Of a DNA stretch of 64,000 nt, positions 51,661 through 60,750 are shown piece by piece. The notes under the pieces are model-generated. The model was not told where the DNA came from, ran no database searches, and saw only the letters and a program-made list of their open reading frames with translations. This DNA is from Oceanococcus atlanticus (lineage in GTDB: Bacteria > Pseudomonadota > Gammaproteobacteria > Nevskiales > Oceanococcaceae), in contig NZ_AQQV01000001.1 of NCBI RefSeq assembly GCF_002088235.1, positions 1,516,749 to 1,580,748 on the forward strand, given 5' to 3'. The translations under genes were made by a program, and so were the position numbers. Each line of letters opens with the position of its first letter. Within the stretch, counting starts at the first letter, position 1.

Positions 51661-53103
51661 CTATTTAAACGTCGCCAGCGTGATTGCAATCATGCGCTTG
51701 ACGAAGTTGTTGTAAGGCGGCGCCAGCCAGTGGCTGACCGAGAACTTGTTCTCGATCACGGTGCGCTCATGCGAGAACGCCTTGAAACCCCAAACTCCGT
51801 GTGAATTGCCGATACCAGAGTTGTTGACCCCGCCAAACGGTGCGTTGATGTGCAGATACTGCACCACACAGCTGTTGATACAGGAGCCGCCCGCCGAGGT
51901 CTGGGTCAGCACTCGCTCGGCCTGTTGCGGATTCTTGGTGTAGATGTACAGCGCCAGCGGCTTGGGTGCCGCATTGATGCGCTGAACCACCTGATTGATG
52001 TCGCTGAAACTCAGGACCGGCAGTACCGGGCCGAAAATTTCCTCTTCCATGATCCGGGTGTTGTCCGGAATGTCGCCAATCAGGGTCGGCGCGATGAAAT
52101 TGTCCTCGCTGTCGGTGTCGCCACCGGCGAGCAGCGTGGCGCCGTTGTCCAGCGCCTCATCCATCAGTGATTTGATGCGTCCGTAGTGGCGCGCGTTAAC
52201 CACCCGGGCAAAGTCCGGGCTGGCTTTGGTGTCTTTTCCGTAGGCGTGTTCCAGCTGCTCGCGGCAGGCCTTGATGAAGGCATCCTTGACGCTTTCGTGC
52301 ACGTACAGATAGTCCGGCGCAATGCAGGTCTGGCCGCAGTTACTGAACTTGCCCCACATCACGCTCTGGGCCGCTTTCTTGATGTCGGCGGATTCGTCCA
52401 CGATAACCGGCGATTTGCCACCCAGCTCCAGCGTGACTGAGGTCAGATGCTTGGCTGCAGCGGCCATCACCACCTTGCCAACGGCTGGGCTACCGGTGAA
52501 GAAGATATGGTCGAACGGCAGTTCCAGCAGGGCGGTGGAGACATCCACCTCACCTTCGAACATGGCCACTTCATCTTCGTGGAACACGTCATTGATGATG
52601 TCGCGCAGCACCGCCGAGCAATGCGGGGTCATTTCCGACGGTTTGACCATGGCGGTGCAGCCCGCCGCGATGGCAGAGACCAGCGGCATCAGGGTCAGGT
52701 TGATCGGGTAATTCCACGGCGCGATGATCAGCGAGACGCCCTTGGGCTCATAACGAATACGCGTTTTGGTGCCGAACATCAGCATGGTCGGCCATACGCG
52801 CTCGCCGCGCATCCACTTGCCGATGTGGCTGATGGAGTGTTTGATTTCGGCCAGAATCGGGGTGATTTCGGCCAGATCCACTTCCACCGGCGGTTTTTTG
52901 AAGTCGGCGTAGCAGGCTTGCTGGATGGCGTCCTGACGGGACAGGATCGCGTCGCGCAGCTTTTTCAGCTTGGCCACGCGCTCGGTTTTGTTGGAGCTGC
53001 GCAGCGCCAGAGCTTTCTGCTGTTGCAGCGCGAACACGCGCTGGATGTCAGCCTGCATGGCGCTTTCGAATTTGGGGTGAACGTCCTGGGCAACTGCACT
53101 CAT
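51661..53103 (-). CDS. Aldehyde dehydrogenase, class-3/coniferyl-aldehyde type
   Basis: 480 residues. APWNYPINLTLMPLVSAIAAGCT, FTGSPAVGK, LELGGKSPVIVDESAD and NCGQTCIAPDY with the catalytic Cys near residue 260 define the group. The ending WLAPPYNNFVKRMIAITLATFK is hydrophobic and may hold the enzyme at the membrane, as in fatty-aldehyde dehydrogenases. Likely oxidises long-chain or aromatic aldehydes, e.g. products of the P450. A palindrome (53137-53152) lies 34 nt upstream of the start. Confidence 0.9.
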   Translation of the reverse strand: MSAVAQDVHPKFESAMQADIQRVFALQQQKALALRSSNKTERVAKLKKLRDAILSRQDAIQQACYADFKKPPVEVDLAEITPILAEIKHSISHIGKWMRGERVWPTMLMFGTKTRIRYEPKGVSLIIAPWNYPINLTLMPLVSAIAAGCTAMVKPSEMTPHCSAVLRDIINDVFHEDEVAMFEGEVDVSTALLELPFDHIFFTGSPAVGKVVMAAAAKHLTSVTLELGGKSPVIVDESADIKKAAQSVMWGKFSNCGQTCIAPDYLYVHESVKDAFIKACREQLEHAYGKDTKASPDFARVVNARHYGRIKSLMDEALDNGATLLAGGDTDSEDNFIAPTLIGDIPDNTRIMEEEIFGPVLPVLSFSDINQVVQRINAAPKPLALYIYTKNPQQAERVLTQTSAGGSCINSCVVQYLHINAPFGGVNNSGIGNSHGVWGFKAFSHERTVIENKFSVSHWLAPPYNNFVKRMIAITLATFK

Positions 53104-53136
53104 GGGTTTCTGCCTGTGTTCAAGAGGGAGCGGCCC

Positions 53137-53152
53137 TTAACCGATCGGTCAA
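53137..53152. promoter_or_regulatory. Palindromic operator upstream of aldehyde dehydrogenase
   Basis: TTAACCGATCGGTCAA contains the perfect 10-bp palindrome ACCGATCGGT (53140-53149) and is symmetric at all but one outer pair. Read on the minus strand it begins TTGACC, which could double as a -35 element. Its form suits a TetR-type repressor. Confidence 0.5.
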
Positions 53153-53217
53153 TAGCCAGTCGTGTAGTGCACCACCCTGATGCGATGCTGTCAATACGAT
53201 CCGACAGGCGGCCTGCG

Positions 53218-53223
53218 TATAAT
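53218..53223 (+). promoter_or_regulatory. -10 element of the rfbBACD operon
   Basis: Perfect TATAAT, 50 nt before the rfbB ATG. The -35 region (TACGAT at 53195-53200, 17-bp spacing) is weak, so activator help or another factor may be needed. Confidence 0.5.
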
Positions 53224-53273
53224 GCGCGCAGATTCTCAGGGCGCAGCCGTGGCTCGCCCGCAACGGATAACGC

Positions 53274-54332
53274 ATGAAAATTCTGGTCACGGGCGGCGCC
53301 GGCTTCATCGGCTCGGCCCTGATTCGTCATGTGCTCGCAGATACGGCACATGACATCGTCAATCTGGACAAGCTCACCTACGCCGCCAGCCTGGAATCAC
53401 TGCCGGGTGCGCAGGCATCCGGGCGCTACGTGCTGGAGGCCCACGACATATGTGACGGCTCGGCCGTGCGTCAGATCCTTGAGCGTCATCAGCCTGATGC
53501 AATCATGCATCTGGCGGCGGAGTCGCATGTCGACCGTTCCATCGACGGCCCGGCGGCGTTCATCCAGACCAATGTGGTCGGCACCTTCGAGTTGCTGCAG
53601 GCCGCACGTGAGTACTATGAAGCCTTGCCGGCTGAGCGCCGTGCAGGTTTTCGTTTTCACCACATTTCCACCGATGAGGTGTACGGTAGCTTGGGCGCCG
53701 AAGGCTTGTTCACCGAGCACACCGCGTATGCGCCCAATTCCCCGTACTCGGCCAGCAAGGCTGCGTCGGATCATCTGGTGCGGGCCTGGCATCACACCTA
53801 TGGTCTGCCGGTGGTGACGACCAACTGTTCCAACAATTACGGGCCCTATCAGTTCCCGGAAAAACTCATCCCGCTGATGATTCTGAATGCGCTGGATGGC
53901 AAGCCCCTGCCGGTTTATGGCGGTGGCGAAAATGTGCGCGACTGGTTGTATGTGGATGACCACGCCCGCGCGCTGCTGACAGTGCTGGAGCGCGGACAGC
54001 TGGGTGAGGAGTACAACATTGGCGGCCACAACGAGTGGAAGAACATCGATGTGGTGCGTGAAATCTGTCGCCTGCTGGACGAGCTTGCGCCGGCCGAGCA
54101 GCCGTACGCTGACAAGATTGAGTTTGTTCAGGACCGACCCGGCCATGACATGCGCTATGCCATTGACGCCAGCAAGATTCAGCGTGAGTTGGGCTGGGCG
54201 CCGCAGGAAACCTTTGAAACCGGCCTGCGTAAAACCGTGCAGTGGTATCTCGACAATCGTGACTGGTGCGCCTTGATCAGCGAGCGCGGCTTCGGACGAG
54301 AGCGCCTGGGCCTTAAGGCAGGTGCGGCATGA
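53274..54332 (+). CDS. rfbB: dTDP-glucose 4,6-dehydratase
   Basis: 352 residues, short-chain dehydrogenase fold. N-terminal [18 protein letters not shown] loop, [22 protein letters not shown], and [13 protein letters not shown] with the catalytic Tyr/Lys; [13 protein letters not shown] and [10 protein letters not shown] are RmlB markers. Second step of dTDP-L-rhamnose synthesis. First gene of rfbBACD; overlaps rfbA by 4 nt. Confidence 0.97.
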   Translation: MKILVTGGAGFIGSALIRHVLADTAHDIVNLDKLTYAASLESLPGAQASGRYVLEAHDICDGSAVRQILERHQPDAIMHLAAESHVDRSIDGPAAFIQTNVVGTFELLQAAREYYEALPAERRAGFRFHHISTDEVYGSLGAEGLFTEHTAYAPNSPYSASKAASDHLVRAWHHTYGLPVVTTNCSNNYGPYQFPEKLIPLMILNALDGKPLPVYGGGENVRDWLYVDDHARALLTVLERGQLGEEYNIGGHNEWKNIDVVREICRLLDELAPAEQPYADKIEFVQDRPGHDMRYAIDASKIQRELGWAPQETFETGLRKTVQWYLDNRDWCALISERGFGRERLGLKAGAA

Positions 54333-55216
54333 AGGGCATCATCCTGGCCGGAGGCAGCGGCACGCGTCTGTATCCGTCGACCCTGGCGGTATCCAAGCAG
54401 CTGATGCCGGTCTACGACAAACCGATGATCTACTACCCGCTGACCACGCTGATGCTGGCCGGGGTCACCGAATATCTGCTGATTTCCACCCCGCATGATC
54501 TGCCGCGTTTCGAGCATCTGCTGGGTGACGGCAGTCAGTGGGGTATTCACATTCAGTACTGCGAGCAGCCAAGCCCGGACGGGTTGGCTCAGGCCTTTAT
54601 TCTGGGTGAAGAGTTTGTTGGCGGTGAGCGTTGTGCGCTGATCCTGGGTGACAACATCTTCTTCGGCCACGAGCTGGCCGGATCGCTGCAACGTGCGGCC
54701 ACCCGGCAGCAAGGGGCGACGGTGTTTGCCTATGCGGTGAATGACCCGGAGCGCTACGGTGTGGTTGAATTCGATCAGGACCTGCGGGCGATATCGATCG
54801 AGGAAAAACCCGCCCAGCCGAAGTCGCGCTATGCCCTCACCGGTCTGTACTTCTACGATCAGCAAGTCACTGATCTGGCCAAAACGGTGCGCCCGTCGGC
54901 GCGTGGCGAGCTTGAGATCACCGACCTCAATCGCCTGTATCTGGATGCTGGGCAGCTGCAGGTCGAACGCATGGGGCGCGGCACCGCCTGGCTGGACACC
55001 GGCACCCATGACTCACTGATGGAAGCCGGCATGTTCATTCACACCCTGGAAAAACGCCAGGGGCTGAAGATCGCCAGCCCCGAAGAAGTGGCTTACCGCT
55101 GCGGCTACATCGACAATGCTCAGTTGCGCAAGTTGGCCGAGCCGCTCAAGAAGAGCGGCTATGGCGACTACCTGCTGCGCATTGCCGCCGAGGTCAAGCA
55201 AGGTCAGCTGCGCTGA
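54329..55216 (+). CDS. rfbA: Glucose-1-phosphate thymidylyltransferase
   Basis: 295 residues. [34 protein letters not shown] is the nucleotidyltransferase signature, with [35 protein letters not shown] and [13 protein letters not shown]. It starts the dTDP-rhamnose pathway from glucose-1-phosphate and dTTP. Overlaps the rfbB stop (ATGA); 26 nt precede rfbC. Confidence 0.97.
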   Translation: MKGIILAGGSGTRLYPSTLAVSKQLMPVYDKPMIYYPLTTLMLAGVTEYLLISTPHDLPRFEHLLGDGSQWGIHIQYCEQPSPDGLAQAFILGEEFVGGERCALILGDNIFFGHELAGSLQRAATRQQGATVFAYAVNDPERYGVVEFDQDLRAISIEEKPAQPKSRYALTGLYFYDQQVTDLAKTVRPSARGELEITDLNRLYLDAGQLQVERMGRGTAWLDTGTHDSLMEAGMFIHTLEKRQGLKIASPEEVAYRCGYIDNAQLRKLAEPLKKSGYGDYLLRIAAEVKQGQLR

Positions 55217-55242
55217 CCCACACTCCTTATATAGGTGCTGTC

Positions 55243-55794
55243 ATGAACTGCCACAACACGGCCATACCGGATGTTGTCGTCATCGAACCTCAGGTATTCG
55301 GTGACGATCGCGGTTACTTTTTCGAAGCCTTCAATCAGGCCCGTTTCAGTGCGGCGACCGGCTGCAGCAAGGCGTTTATCCAGGACAACCAGTCGCGTTC
55401 CGCACGCGGCGTGTTGCGTGGCCTGCATTACCAGATTGGCGAAAACGCCCAGGACAAGCTGGTCCGCGTGATCAGTGGCGAGATTTTCGATGTGGCGGTC
55501 GACATTCGTCGCAACTCACCCACCTATGGGCAGTGGGTTGGCGAATTTCTGTCGGCCGACAACAAGCGCCAATTGTGGGTGCCGGTGGGCTTTGCCCACG
55601 GTTTCATCGTGACCTCCGAATCGGCTGAGGTGCTCTACAAGATCACCGGACGCTACGACCCGCAGGCCGAGCGCTCGATCCGCTGGGATGATCCGCAGCT
55701 GGCCATCGACTGGCCGCGTGACGGCCAACCGCTGCTCTCATCCAAGGATGCACAGGCTCCTGCCTTCGCCGATGCCGAGGTGTTTGACGCATGA
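55243..55794 (+). CDS. rfbC: dTDP-4-dehydrorhamnose 3,5-epimerase
   Basis: 183 residues, cupin fold. PQVFGDDRGYFFEAFNQARF, FIQDNQSRSARGVLRGLHYQ with the catalytic His, EIFDVAVDIRRNSPTYGQWVG and WVPVGFAHGFIV are RmlC hallmarks. Third pathway step. Its stop overlaps the rfbD ATG by 4 nt. Confidence 0.97.
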   Translation: MNCHNTAIPDVVVIEPQVFGDDRGYFFEAFNQARFSAATGCSKAFIQDNQSRSARGVLRGLHYQIGENAQDKLVRVISGEIFDVAVDIRRNSPTYGQWVGEFLSADNKRQLWVPVGFAHGFIVTSESAEVLYKITGRYDPQAERSIRWDDPQLAIDWPRDGQPLLSSKDAQAPAFADAEVFDA

Positions 55795-56660
55795 AGGTGC
55801 TCATCACCGGCGCAGCGGGCCAGCTCGGCCAGGCGCTCACGGCCATGGCCACCAGCCGGGGGCTTGCGTTCGTGGCGCTGGATTCGGCTGCGCTCGACAT
55901 CACCTGCGCCACCGCGGTGGATGCGGCGTTCGATGCACAGCGGCCGGATGTGGTGATCAATGCGGCGGCTTACACCGCAGTGGACAAGGCCGAAAACGAC
56001 GTCGAGCGGGCCCGCGCCGTGAATGTGGATGGGCCGAGACATCTGGCCCAGGCTTGTGCCCGGCAGGGTGCGCAGCTGATTCATGTGTCCACCGACTTCG
56101 TGTTTGATGGCCAGGCCTCGCAGCCCTATGCGCCGGATGCCCCGTGCAACCCGCTCGGGGTGTATGGCCAGACCAAGCGTGACGGCGAGATCGCCGCATT
56201 AACCGCATGGCCTGAGCGCACCACCATTGTGCGCACGGCTTGGGTCTACGGGCCCGGTGGGCGTAATTTCGTCGCCACCATGTTGCGTCTGATGAGCGAA
56301 CGTGACGAACTCGGCGTGGTCATGGACCAGATCGGCTGCCCGACCTGCACCATCGGCCTTGCTGAGGCGCTGCTCGGCCTCGCCGCTGCGCGCGCGGCCG
56401 AAGGCCAGATCCTGCACTGGACCGATGCAGGGGTGGCGTCCTGGTATGACTTTGCCGTGGCTATTCGCGAGTTGGCGGCACAACGGTGGCCGGATCAGGC
56501 CTGGGCCGGGGTTCGTCCGATTTACACCCAGGACTACCCCACGCCCGCGTCCCGGCCGGCATACAGTGTGCTCGATTGCCGCAGCGCACAAGAGTGGCTT
56601 GAGCCTCCGAGACACTGGCGGGCGACGCTGCAACAGATATTGCCAACAATGCGCGCTTAA
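55791..56660 (+). CDS. rfbD: dTDP-4-dehydrorhamnose reductase
   Basis: 289 residues. LITGAAGQLGQALTAM cofactor loop, VVINAAAYTAVDKAENDVERA, ISTDFVFDG-type VSTDFVFDGQ, PLGVYGQTKRDGE with the YxxxK pair, and RTAWVYGPGGRNFVATML. Final NADPH reduction giving dTDP-L-rhamnose. Last gene of the operon; followed by a short GC hairpin. Confidence 0.96.
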   Translation: MKVLITGAAGQLGQALTAMATSRGLAFVALDSAALDITCATAVDAAFDAQRPDVVINAAAYTAVDKAENDVERARAVNVDGPRHLAQACARQGAQLIHVSTDFVFDGQASQPYAPDAPCNPLGVYGQTKRDGEIAALTAWPERTTIVRTAWVYGPGGRNFVATMLRLMSERDELGVVMDQIGCPTCTIGLAEALLGLAAARAAEGQILHWTDAGVASWYDFAVAIRELAAQRWPDQAWAGVRPIYTQDYPTPASRPAYSVLDCRSAQEWLEPPRHWRATLQQILPTMRA

Positions 56661-56670
56661 GCTGCGCGGC

Positions 56671-56703
56671 CCCCCTGTTTAAGGGGGTACATATAAATAT
56701 GTG
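56671..56703 (+). terminator. Hairpin and palindrome after rfbD
   Basis: CCCCC (56672-56676) pairs with GGGGG (56684-56688) across TGTTTAA; the AT palindrome follows. It lacks a plain T-run, so termination is possible but not certain. Confidence 0.35.
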
Positions 56704-56952
56704 CCCATTCGTGCTCGCAAATCCGTGCGTTGAGCGGAGCCTGAATGAGACACAAATCACAAAAACACGGCAATAGAAGGGTTTGCCTTCCATGAAGATC
56801 GTGTAAACTAAAGCTTCGACAGTCAAAACTGGGGTGAAATGACAGTTGAGCAATCAACTGAAATTGATCAAAAGTGAGGCTGCGAGCAAACGCGGAAAAG
56901 GGGACAAAGTCTTGCAATACTCTATGCTTAGAAGTGTTGTGTAATGTATTGC

Positions 56953-56981
56953 TTGAACAACGCAAAACGTGGTGTTAGCAT
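56953..56981 (+). promoter_or_regulatory. Candidate promoter of the surface-protein gene
   Basis: TTGAAC (56953-56958) and TAGCAT (56976-56981) with ideal 17-bp spacing, each matching 4 of 6 consensus bases. Transcription would start near 56988, giving a leader of about 100 nt. Confidence 0.45.
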
Positions 56982-57085
56982 CCGTGGCGCATGTCCTGCC
57001 CTGCTACGGCCCAATCGCAAAGGGCTACCGCTTGGGTAAGTTTTTTGTCTTGGGTTACTTTTTCTTTGGAAAAGAGGTTGTATTT

Positions 57086-59137
57086 ATGAAAATGTTTCGT
57101 GGTGCCGCCGTTGCCGCAGCCATCGCAGGGTCGATGGCCGCGTACAACGCACAGGCGGTGAACCTTGCTACAGACGGCATTGGCGAAGTCGCCATCGCGC
57201 CGCTCTACACTGCTCGCGATGGTTGGTCGACGCTGATCAACTTGACTAACACCCAGAACGTGCCTGTTGCTGTGAAAGTTCGCTTCCACGAAGCTCACAA
57301 CAGCCGTGACGTTCTTGACTTTACCGTTCTGCTTTCGGCGTTCGACGTGTTCACGGGCATCGTGACCGAAGATGCCAACGGCAACCCGGTCTTCCGCAGC
57401 ACCGATGCCCCGAACCAGGCCGGCAATCGCACCTGCACCATCCCGACCGCTCTGAACATCCCGAATGCGCAGGGTGATCTGCCCAGCGTTGGTCTGAGCA
57501 CCGCCGGCTACCGTGCCAGCGATGCTGACAACGACGGTGGCGTGCAGACCTCCGATCGCCTGAAGGAAGGCTACATCGAGTTCATCGTGATGGGCTATGC
57601 CGGTACCTTTGACGGTACGGAAAGCAACATCACCGTTGATCGTTTCGATGGTGGTGGTCTGACCGAGTCGCTGGATGCTTACGATGGCAACACCCTCAAC
57701 GGCATTCAGGTGCTGAACGTGGCCAACGCTATCGAGAACCACGTCTGCGACGCCAACCTGGACACCGCGTTCTCGCGTACGGCTGTGGCTACGCCGGCGG
57801 GCACCGATCCGGGCATCCTGTGGACCTCCCGTCAGTTCGGTGAGCCGATCAACGCGCTGAAGTTCAACTTCCGCCTGATCAACATCGACCGTGGCGTGGA
57901 AGCTGGTAACAGTGCAACCACCTGGGCTAACTTCCACAACCCGGCTGGTGGTGCTGATGCTGTGATCTTCCCGCAGGCCAACATGGCATGCGACATCTGG
58001 CGTGGTATCGAGCGTCACAACGCTGACGTGGCTGGCTGGGGTGCTCAGCGCACCGCGGCTGTGAACTGGGAGCCGGGCCTTGGTGCCGGTGCTGGTTTCG
58101 TGTCCGCCTATGGCGGTGGTTCGGTTAGCTGCGGCAACCTGATCGCTGAACAGCAGCGTCAGGCCTTCCTTGAGCCGACCCTGAACGATGCTTTCCCGGT
58201 CGTGGGTAACTCCTGGGATGACCAGCTGAACGCTCCGGTTAATGCAACGCCGCTGTACCAGAGCATGGCTCCGGGTGCTAACGTTCTGCGTGGCGCCGAT
58301 GCGATCTCCGCAACCATCCAGCGTCAGTTCATCGTTAACGAGTGGGCCGACAACAGTGCTGCCGGTGTAACCACCGACTGGATTGTGACCCAGCCGACCA
58401 AGCAGTACTACGTCGATGGCGTTGACCTGGATCTGGGCATCACCACCAACGAATCGATCCAGACTGCTCTGGCTCCGGAACGTCTGGAAGCCCTGGTTGA
58501 CTGGCGTACGAGTTCGGCTGCCAACTCGCTGAACGACACGCCGACCTTGGCTGCGTTCGATCCGGCTAACGCTGCTCTGTACAACGCTGCTGACGGTTTT
58601 GCTGCTGCAAACGAAGTGTTTGAAGCTGGTCAGGAACTGCCGCTGCCGCCGTACGAAAGTGCTTGGGCTGGTACGCCGACCGCTTCGGCTTGCCACACCA
58701 TCACCTTCCAGCCGTATGACCGTGCTGAGCAGACCGCGACCGCGCCGCCTGCTGGTGTAATCATTTCGCCGCAGCTGCCGGAAGCCACCGTGTTCGACGA
58801 GCTGTGCCATGAAATGACCATCGTCACCTTCAACGGCAAGTCGGCCTTCACCAGTGCTGCCGCTCTGAATGCTGCCAACCGTGTTGACGTTGACACCACC
58901 GGTATCCCGGGCAACCCGGCCAACGGCTGGATGCTGATGGACCTGTCCACCGGCAACCCGAATACCAGCTTGAACGCTACCCCGGGCACCGCAACTGGTC
59001 TGCCGACCGGCGCGGGTAACCTGATGGGTCTGCCGGTCATCGGCTTCAACCTGAAAGTGCGTAGCCTGGGTAATGCTTCGGCATCCTCCAACTACGCCAG
59101 CACCCTGGATCACGGCTACGTTCGCGTAACCAACTAA
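57086..59137 (+). CDS. Secreted, probably abundant surface protein of unknown function
   Basis: 683 residues from ATG 57086 (AAGAGG 9 nt upstream). Signal peptide MKMFRGAAVAAAIAGSMAAY, cleavage after NAQA (24). The mature protein starts VNLATDGIGEVAIAPLYTAR and continues with DGWSTLINLTNTQNVPVAVKVRFHEAHNSRDVLDF, a pattern I recall from uncharacterised proteobacterial exported proteins but cannot name. It is acidic, Asn/Thr/Ala-rich and contains six Cys (RTCT, HVCD, MACD, VSCG, ACHT, LCHE), enough for three disulfides. No membrane anchor, lipobox or sorting tail. GCT, GGT, CGT, AAC and CTG codons look much commoner than in neighbours, a sign of high expression. S-layer-like or secreted structural protein is my inference. 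Confidence 0.75.
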   Translation: MKMFRGAAVAAAIAGSMAAYNAQAVNLATDGIGEVAIAPLYTARDGWSTLINLTNTQNVPVAVKVRFHEAHNSRDVLDFTVLLSAFDVFTGIVTEDANGNPVFRSTDAPNQAGNRTCTIPTALNIPNAQGDLPSVGLSTAGYRASDADNDGGVQTSDRLKEGYIEFIVMGYAGTFDGTESNITVDRFDGGGLTESLDAYDGNTLNGIQVLNVANAIENHVCDANLDTAFSRTAVATPAGTDPGILWTSRQFGEPINALKFNFRLINIDRGVEAGNSATTWANFHNPAGGADAVIFPQANMACDIWRGIERHNADVAGWGAQRTAAVNWEPGLGAGAGFVSAYGGGSVSCGNLIAEQQRQAFLEPTLNDAFPVVGNSWDDQLNAPVNATPLYQSMAPGANVLRGADAISATIQRQFIVNEWADNSAAGVTTDWIVTQPTKQYYVDGVDLDLGITTNESIQTALAPERLEALVDWRTSSAANSLNDTPTLAAFDPANAALYNAADGFAAANEVFEAGQELPLPPYESAWAGTPTASACHTITFQPYDRAEQTATAPPAGVIISPQLPEATVFDELCHEMTIVTFNGKSAFTSAAALNAANRVDVDTTGIPGNPANGWMLMDLSTGNPNTSLNATPGTATGLPTGAGNLMGLPVIGFNLKVRSLGNASASSNYASTLDHGYVRVTN

Positions 59138-59156
59138 AACCATCCATGAGATGGTT
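59138..59156 (+). repeat. First of three hairpins after the surface-protein gene
   Basis: AACCATC (59138-59144) pairs perfectly with GATGGTT (59150-59156), loop CATGA. It begins at the base following the stop codon. Confidence 0.6.
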
Positions 59157-59157
59157 C

Positions 59158-59182
59158 CCGGTCCGGCCTCTGGTCGGACCGG
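59158..59182 (+). repeat. Second hairpin after the surface-protein gene
   Basis: CCGGTCCG (59158-59165) pairs perfectly with CGGACCGG (59175-59182), 9-nt loop. No T-run. Possibly an mRNA-stabilising element. Confidence 0.6.
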
Positions 59183-59195
59183 ACTGATCTAGAAC

Positions 59196-59227
59196 AAGCA
59201 CCGCTGGCTCGCCAGCGGTGCTTTTTT
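59196..59227 (+). terminator. Rho-independent terminator of the surface-protein gene
   Basis: AAGCACCGCTGG (59196-59207), loop CTCG, CCAGCGGTGCTT (59212-59223), then T to 59227. A perfect 12-bp stem, among the strongest terminators in the window. Confidence 0.92.
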
Positions 59228-59252
59228 GTGTCTGACCAACCAATAGAGTCCT

Positions 59253-60302
59253 ATGACCTTGCGCTACGTTTCCATTTTGCTTGCACTGTTCATCACTGCC
59301 TGCACCGGAACTGACCGTGATGCGGCTGCGCCCACAGGGCCGACAGTGTCAGCGGCTGACAACTTGTCTGCGACCACGCTGACGACCCAGGATTACCGCC
59401 AATATCTGTCTGCACGCGGTTACAGCGAACTGCATCACATGGTCGACAAACCGAACATACAGCAGGAAATTGCGCTGGATTACCATTCCAATCACGTCCT
59501 GGCTGAACACGCCCGCGCGATCGGGGTCGATCAGGATCCACTGGTGCGCGAACGCATTGCACGCGCCAATCGCCAGATTCTGATTACCGCCCTGGTCGAC
59601 AAGCTCAAAGCCGAGATGGAGTATCCGGAAGAGAAGGTTCTGGATGAGTTGGCTTTCGAGTATTACCAGCACAACCTGCATCTGTTTACGCACGAAGAAG
59701 CCCGCCGCGTGGCACACATCCTTCTAAAGGATCAGTACGACTGTCCTTGCGAAGTCAAAAGCCTGGGCGAGCGTATCGACGACATCTATGCCGAGCTGGA
59801 GAACGGCACGGACTTTGCCATCCTGGCGGCAAAATATTCAGCAGACCGTGCCAATGCTGAAAACGGTGGCGAGCTGAGCAAGCCTGCTCTGGAAGAGGGG
59901 CCGTACGTTCCAAAATTCACTTCTGCCGCATTCGATCTGATCAATGTTGGTGACGTATCCAATCCTGTTCGCACCCGATTTGGTACCCATCTGATCAAGC
60001 TGTTGGAGATTATCCCCGGTCAGACACTGCCTTATGAAGAGGTGCGCGAGTCCCTGATTGAGAGCAAGCGCAAGGAACTGTTTGATTCCAAAATTGAAAA
60101 ATTGCGCTCGGATGCATACCCAACGCTGGACTCACTGGACCTGGATGCAATGAACCAAATCATCAAGGATTTGGTCAAACAGGCCAAACCGGAATCCTTC
60201 ATCGAGTCCAAACGCACGCCGGCGCCAACCGCTGCTGCGAGCGAAGCTACTCCATCTCCAACTGAATCCACTGACAGTACCGATGAGCACCACGATCAAT
60301 AA
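59253..60302 (+). CDS. PpiC/parvulin-type peptidyl-prolyl isomerase lipoprotein
   Basis: 349 residues. Lipobox LFITA-C (Cys17). The N-terminal helical chaperone part (LTTQDYRQYLSARGYSELHH... IALDYHSNHVLAEHARAIGV) precedes a parvulin domain around residues 140-260 (RRVAHILLKDQYDCP, FAILAAKYSADRANAENGGELSK, VGDVSNPVRTRFGTHLIKLLE). An extra Cys pair (DCPCEV) interrupts the domain. A Pro/Thr/Ser-rich hydrophilic tail ends the protein. Located right after the surface-protein terminator, so it may fold that protein during export. Its end overlaps the next lipoprotein by 20 nt. Confidence 0.82.
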   Translation: MTLRYVSILLALFITACTGTDRDAAAPTGPTVSAADNLSATTLTTQDYRQYLSARGYSELHHMVDKPNIQQEIALDYHSNHVLAEHARAIGVDQDPLVRERIARANRQILITALVDKLKAEMEYPEEKVLDELAFEYYQHNLHLFTHEEARRVAHILLKDQYDCPCEVKSLGERIDDIYAELENGTDFAILAAKYSADRANAENGGELSKPALEEGPYVPKFTSAAFDLINVGDVSNPVRTRFGTHLIKLLEIIPGQTLPYEEVRESLIESKRKELFDSKIEKLRSDAYPTLDSLDLDAMNQIIKDLVKQAKPESFIESKRTPAPTAAASEATPSPTESTDSTDEHHDQ

Positions 60303-60735
60303 ACTTTTTCTGTTTCTGATGGTGTCGCTGATGTTTGTGATCAGCGGCTGCGGTAAGAGCGACAAACCGGGCGACACACAAGCCAGCGCGTACGCGGGCA
60401 TGAGCGACGAAGAGCAGCTTCGCCAACGTAGTCAGGAGCGCTATGAGGCGCTGATCGCCATGGATATGGCCAAGGTTTACAGCTACGCAACGCCCAGCTA
60501 CCGCGCGTCCTTTGACCAAAGCCATCACGCCGGACAATATGGTGGTCAGATCAAACGTGAGCGGGCCGAGGTCAGCAAAGTTGAGATCGACGAGTCCACT
60601 CAAACGGCCAAGGTGCAGATGCAGGTATGGTCAAAGACATCCGGATTTGGTAGCCAGATGATTGAGTTGTCGACCTATTCCAATGGCACATGGGTCAAGC
60701 GCGATGGCCTGTGGTGGTTCGTCGAGCCGCGCTAG
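60283..60735 (+). CDS. Small lipoprotein of unknown function
   Basis: 150 residues. Signal with lipobox FVISG-C (Cys23). The mature part has helix QRSQERYEALIAMDMAKVYSYATPSYRASFDQ followed by beta strands (AEVSKVEIDESTQTAKVQMQVW, LWWFVEPR), an NTF2-like layout. It overlaps the parvulin lipoprotein gene by 20 nt, indicating cotranslation. No named family recognised. Confidence 0.72.
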   Translation: MSTTINKLFLFLMVSLMFVISGCGKSDKPGDTQASAYAGMSDEEQLRQRSQERYEALIAMDMAKVYSYATPSYRASFDQSHHAGQYGGQIKRERAEVSKVEIDESTQTAKVQMQVWSKTSGFGSQMIELSTYSNGTWVKRDGLWWFVEPR

Positions 60736-60750
60736 CGCCTTGACGCCACC

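Larger units (their letters stand above)
56661..57085. other. 425-bp gene-free region: rfb end, promoter and long leader
   Basis: No supportable gene. It is markedly AT-rich compared with its surroundings. From left to right: CCCCC/GGGGG hairpin (56671-56688), AT palindrome ACATAT-AA-ATATGT (56690-56703), GCAATAC/GTATTGC inverted pair near 56912-56952, a promoter (56953-56981), then a roughly 100-nt leader ending in AAGAGG before the ATG at 57086. The frame of the next gene is open into the leader, but only the ATG at 57086 has a ribosome-binding site and signal peptide. Confidence 0.6.

Noticed and set aside
56985..57085. Possible c-di-GMP (GEMM-type) riboswitch in the surface-protein leader
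   Set aside because: A CGCAAAGGGC string resembles part of the motif, but the paired GGCAAACC segment and the closing stems could not be found.
56975..59143. 722-residue minus-strand frame opposite the surface protein
   Set aside because: Open only because of the strong codon bias of the true gene; its translation lacks a signal peptide or motif, and terminator, promoter and ribosome-binding site all fit the plus strand.
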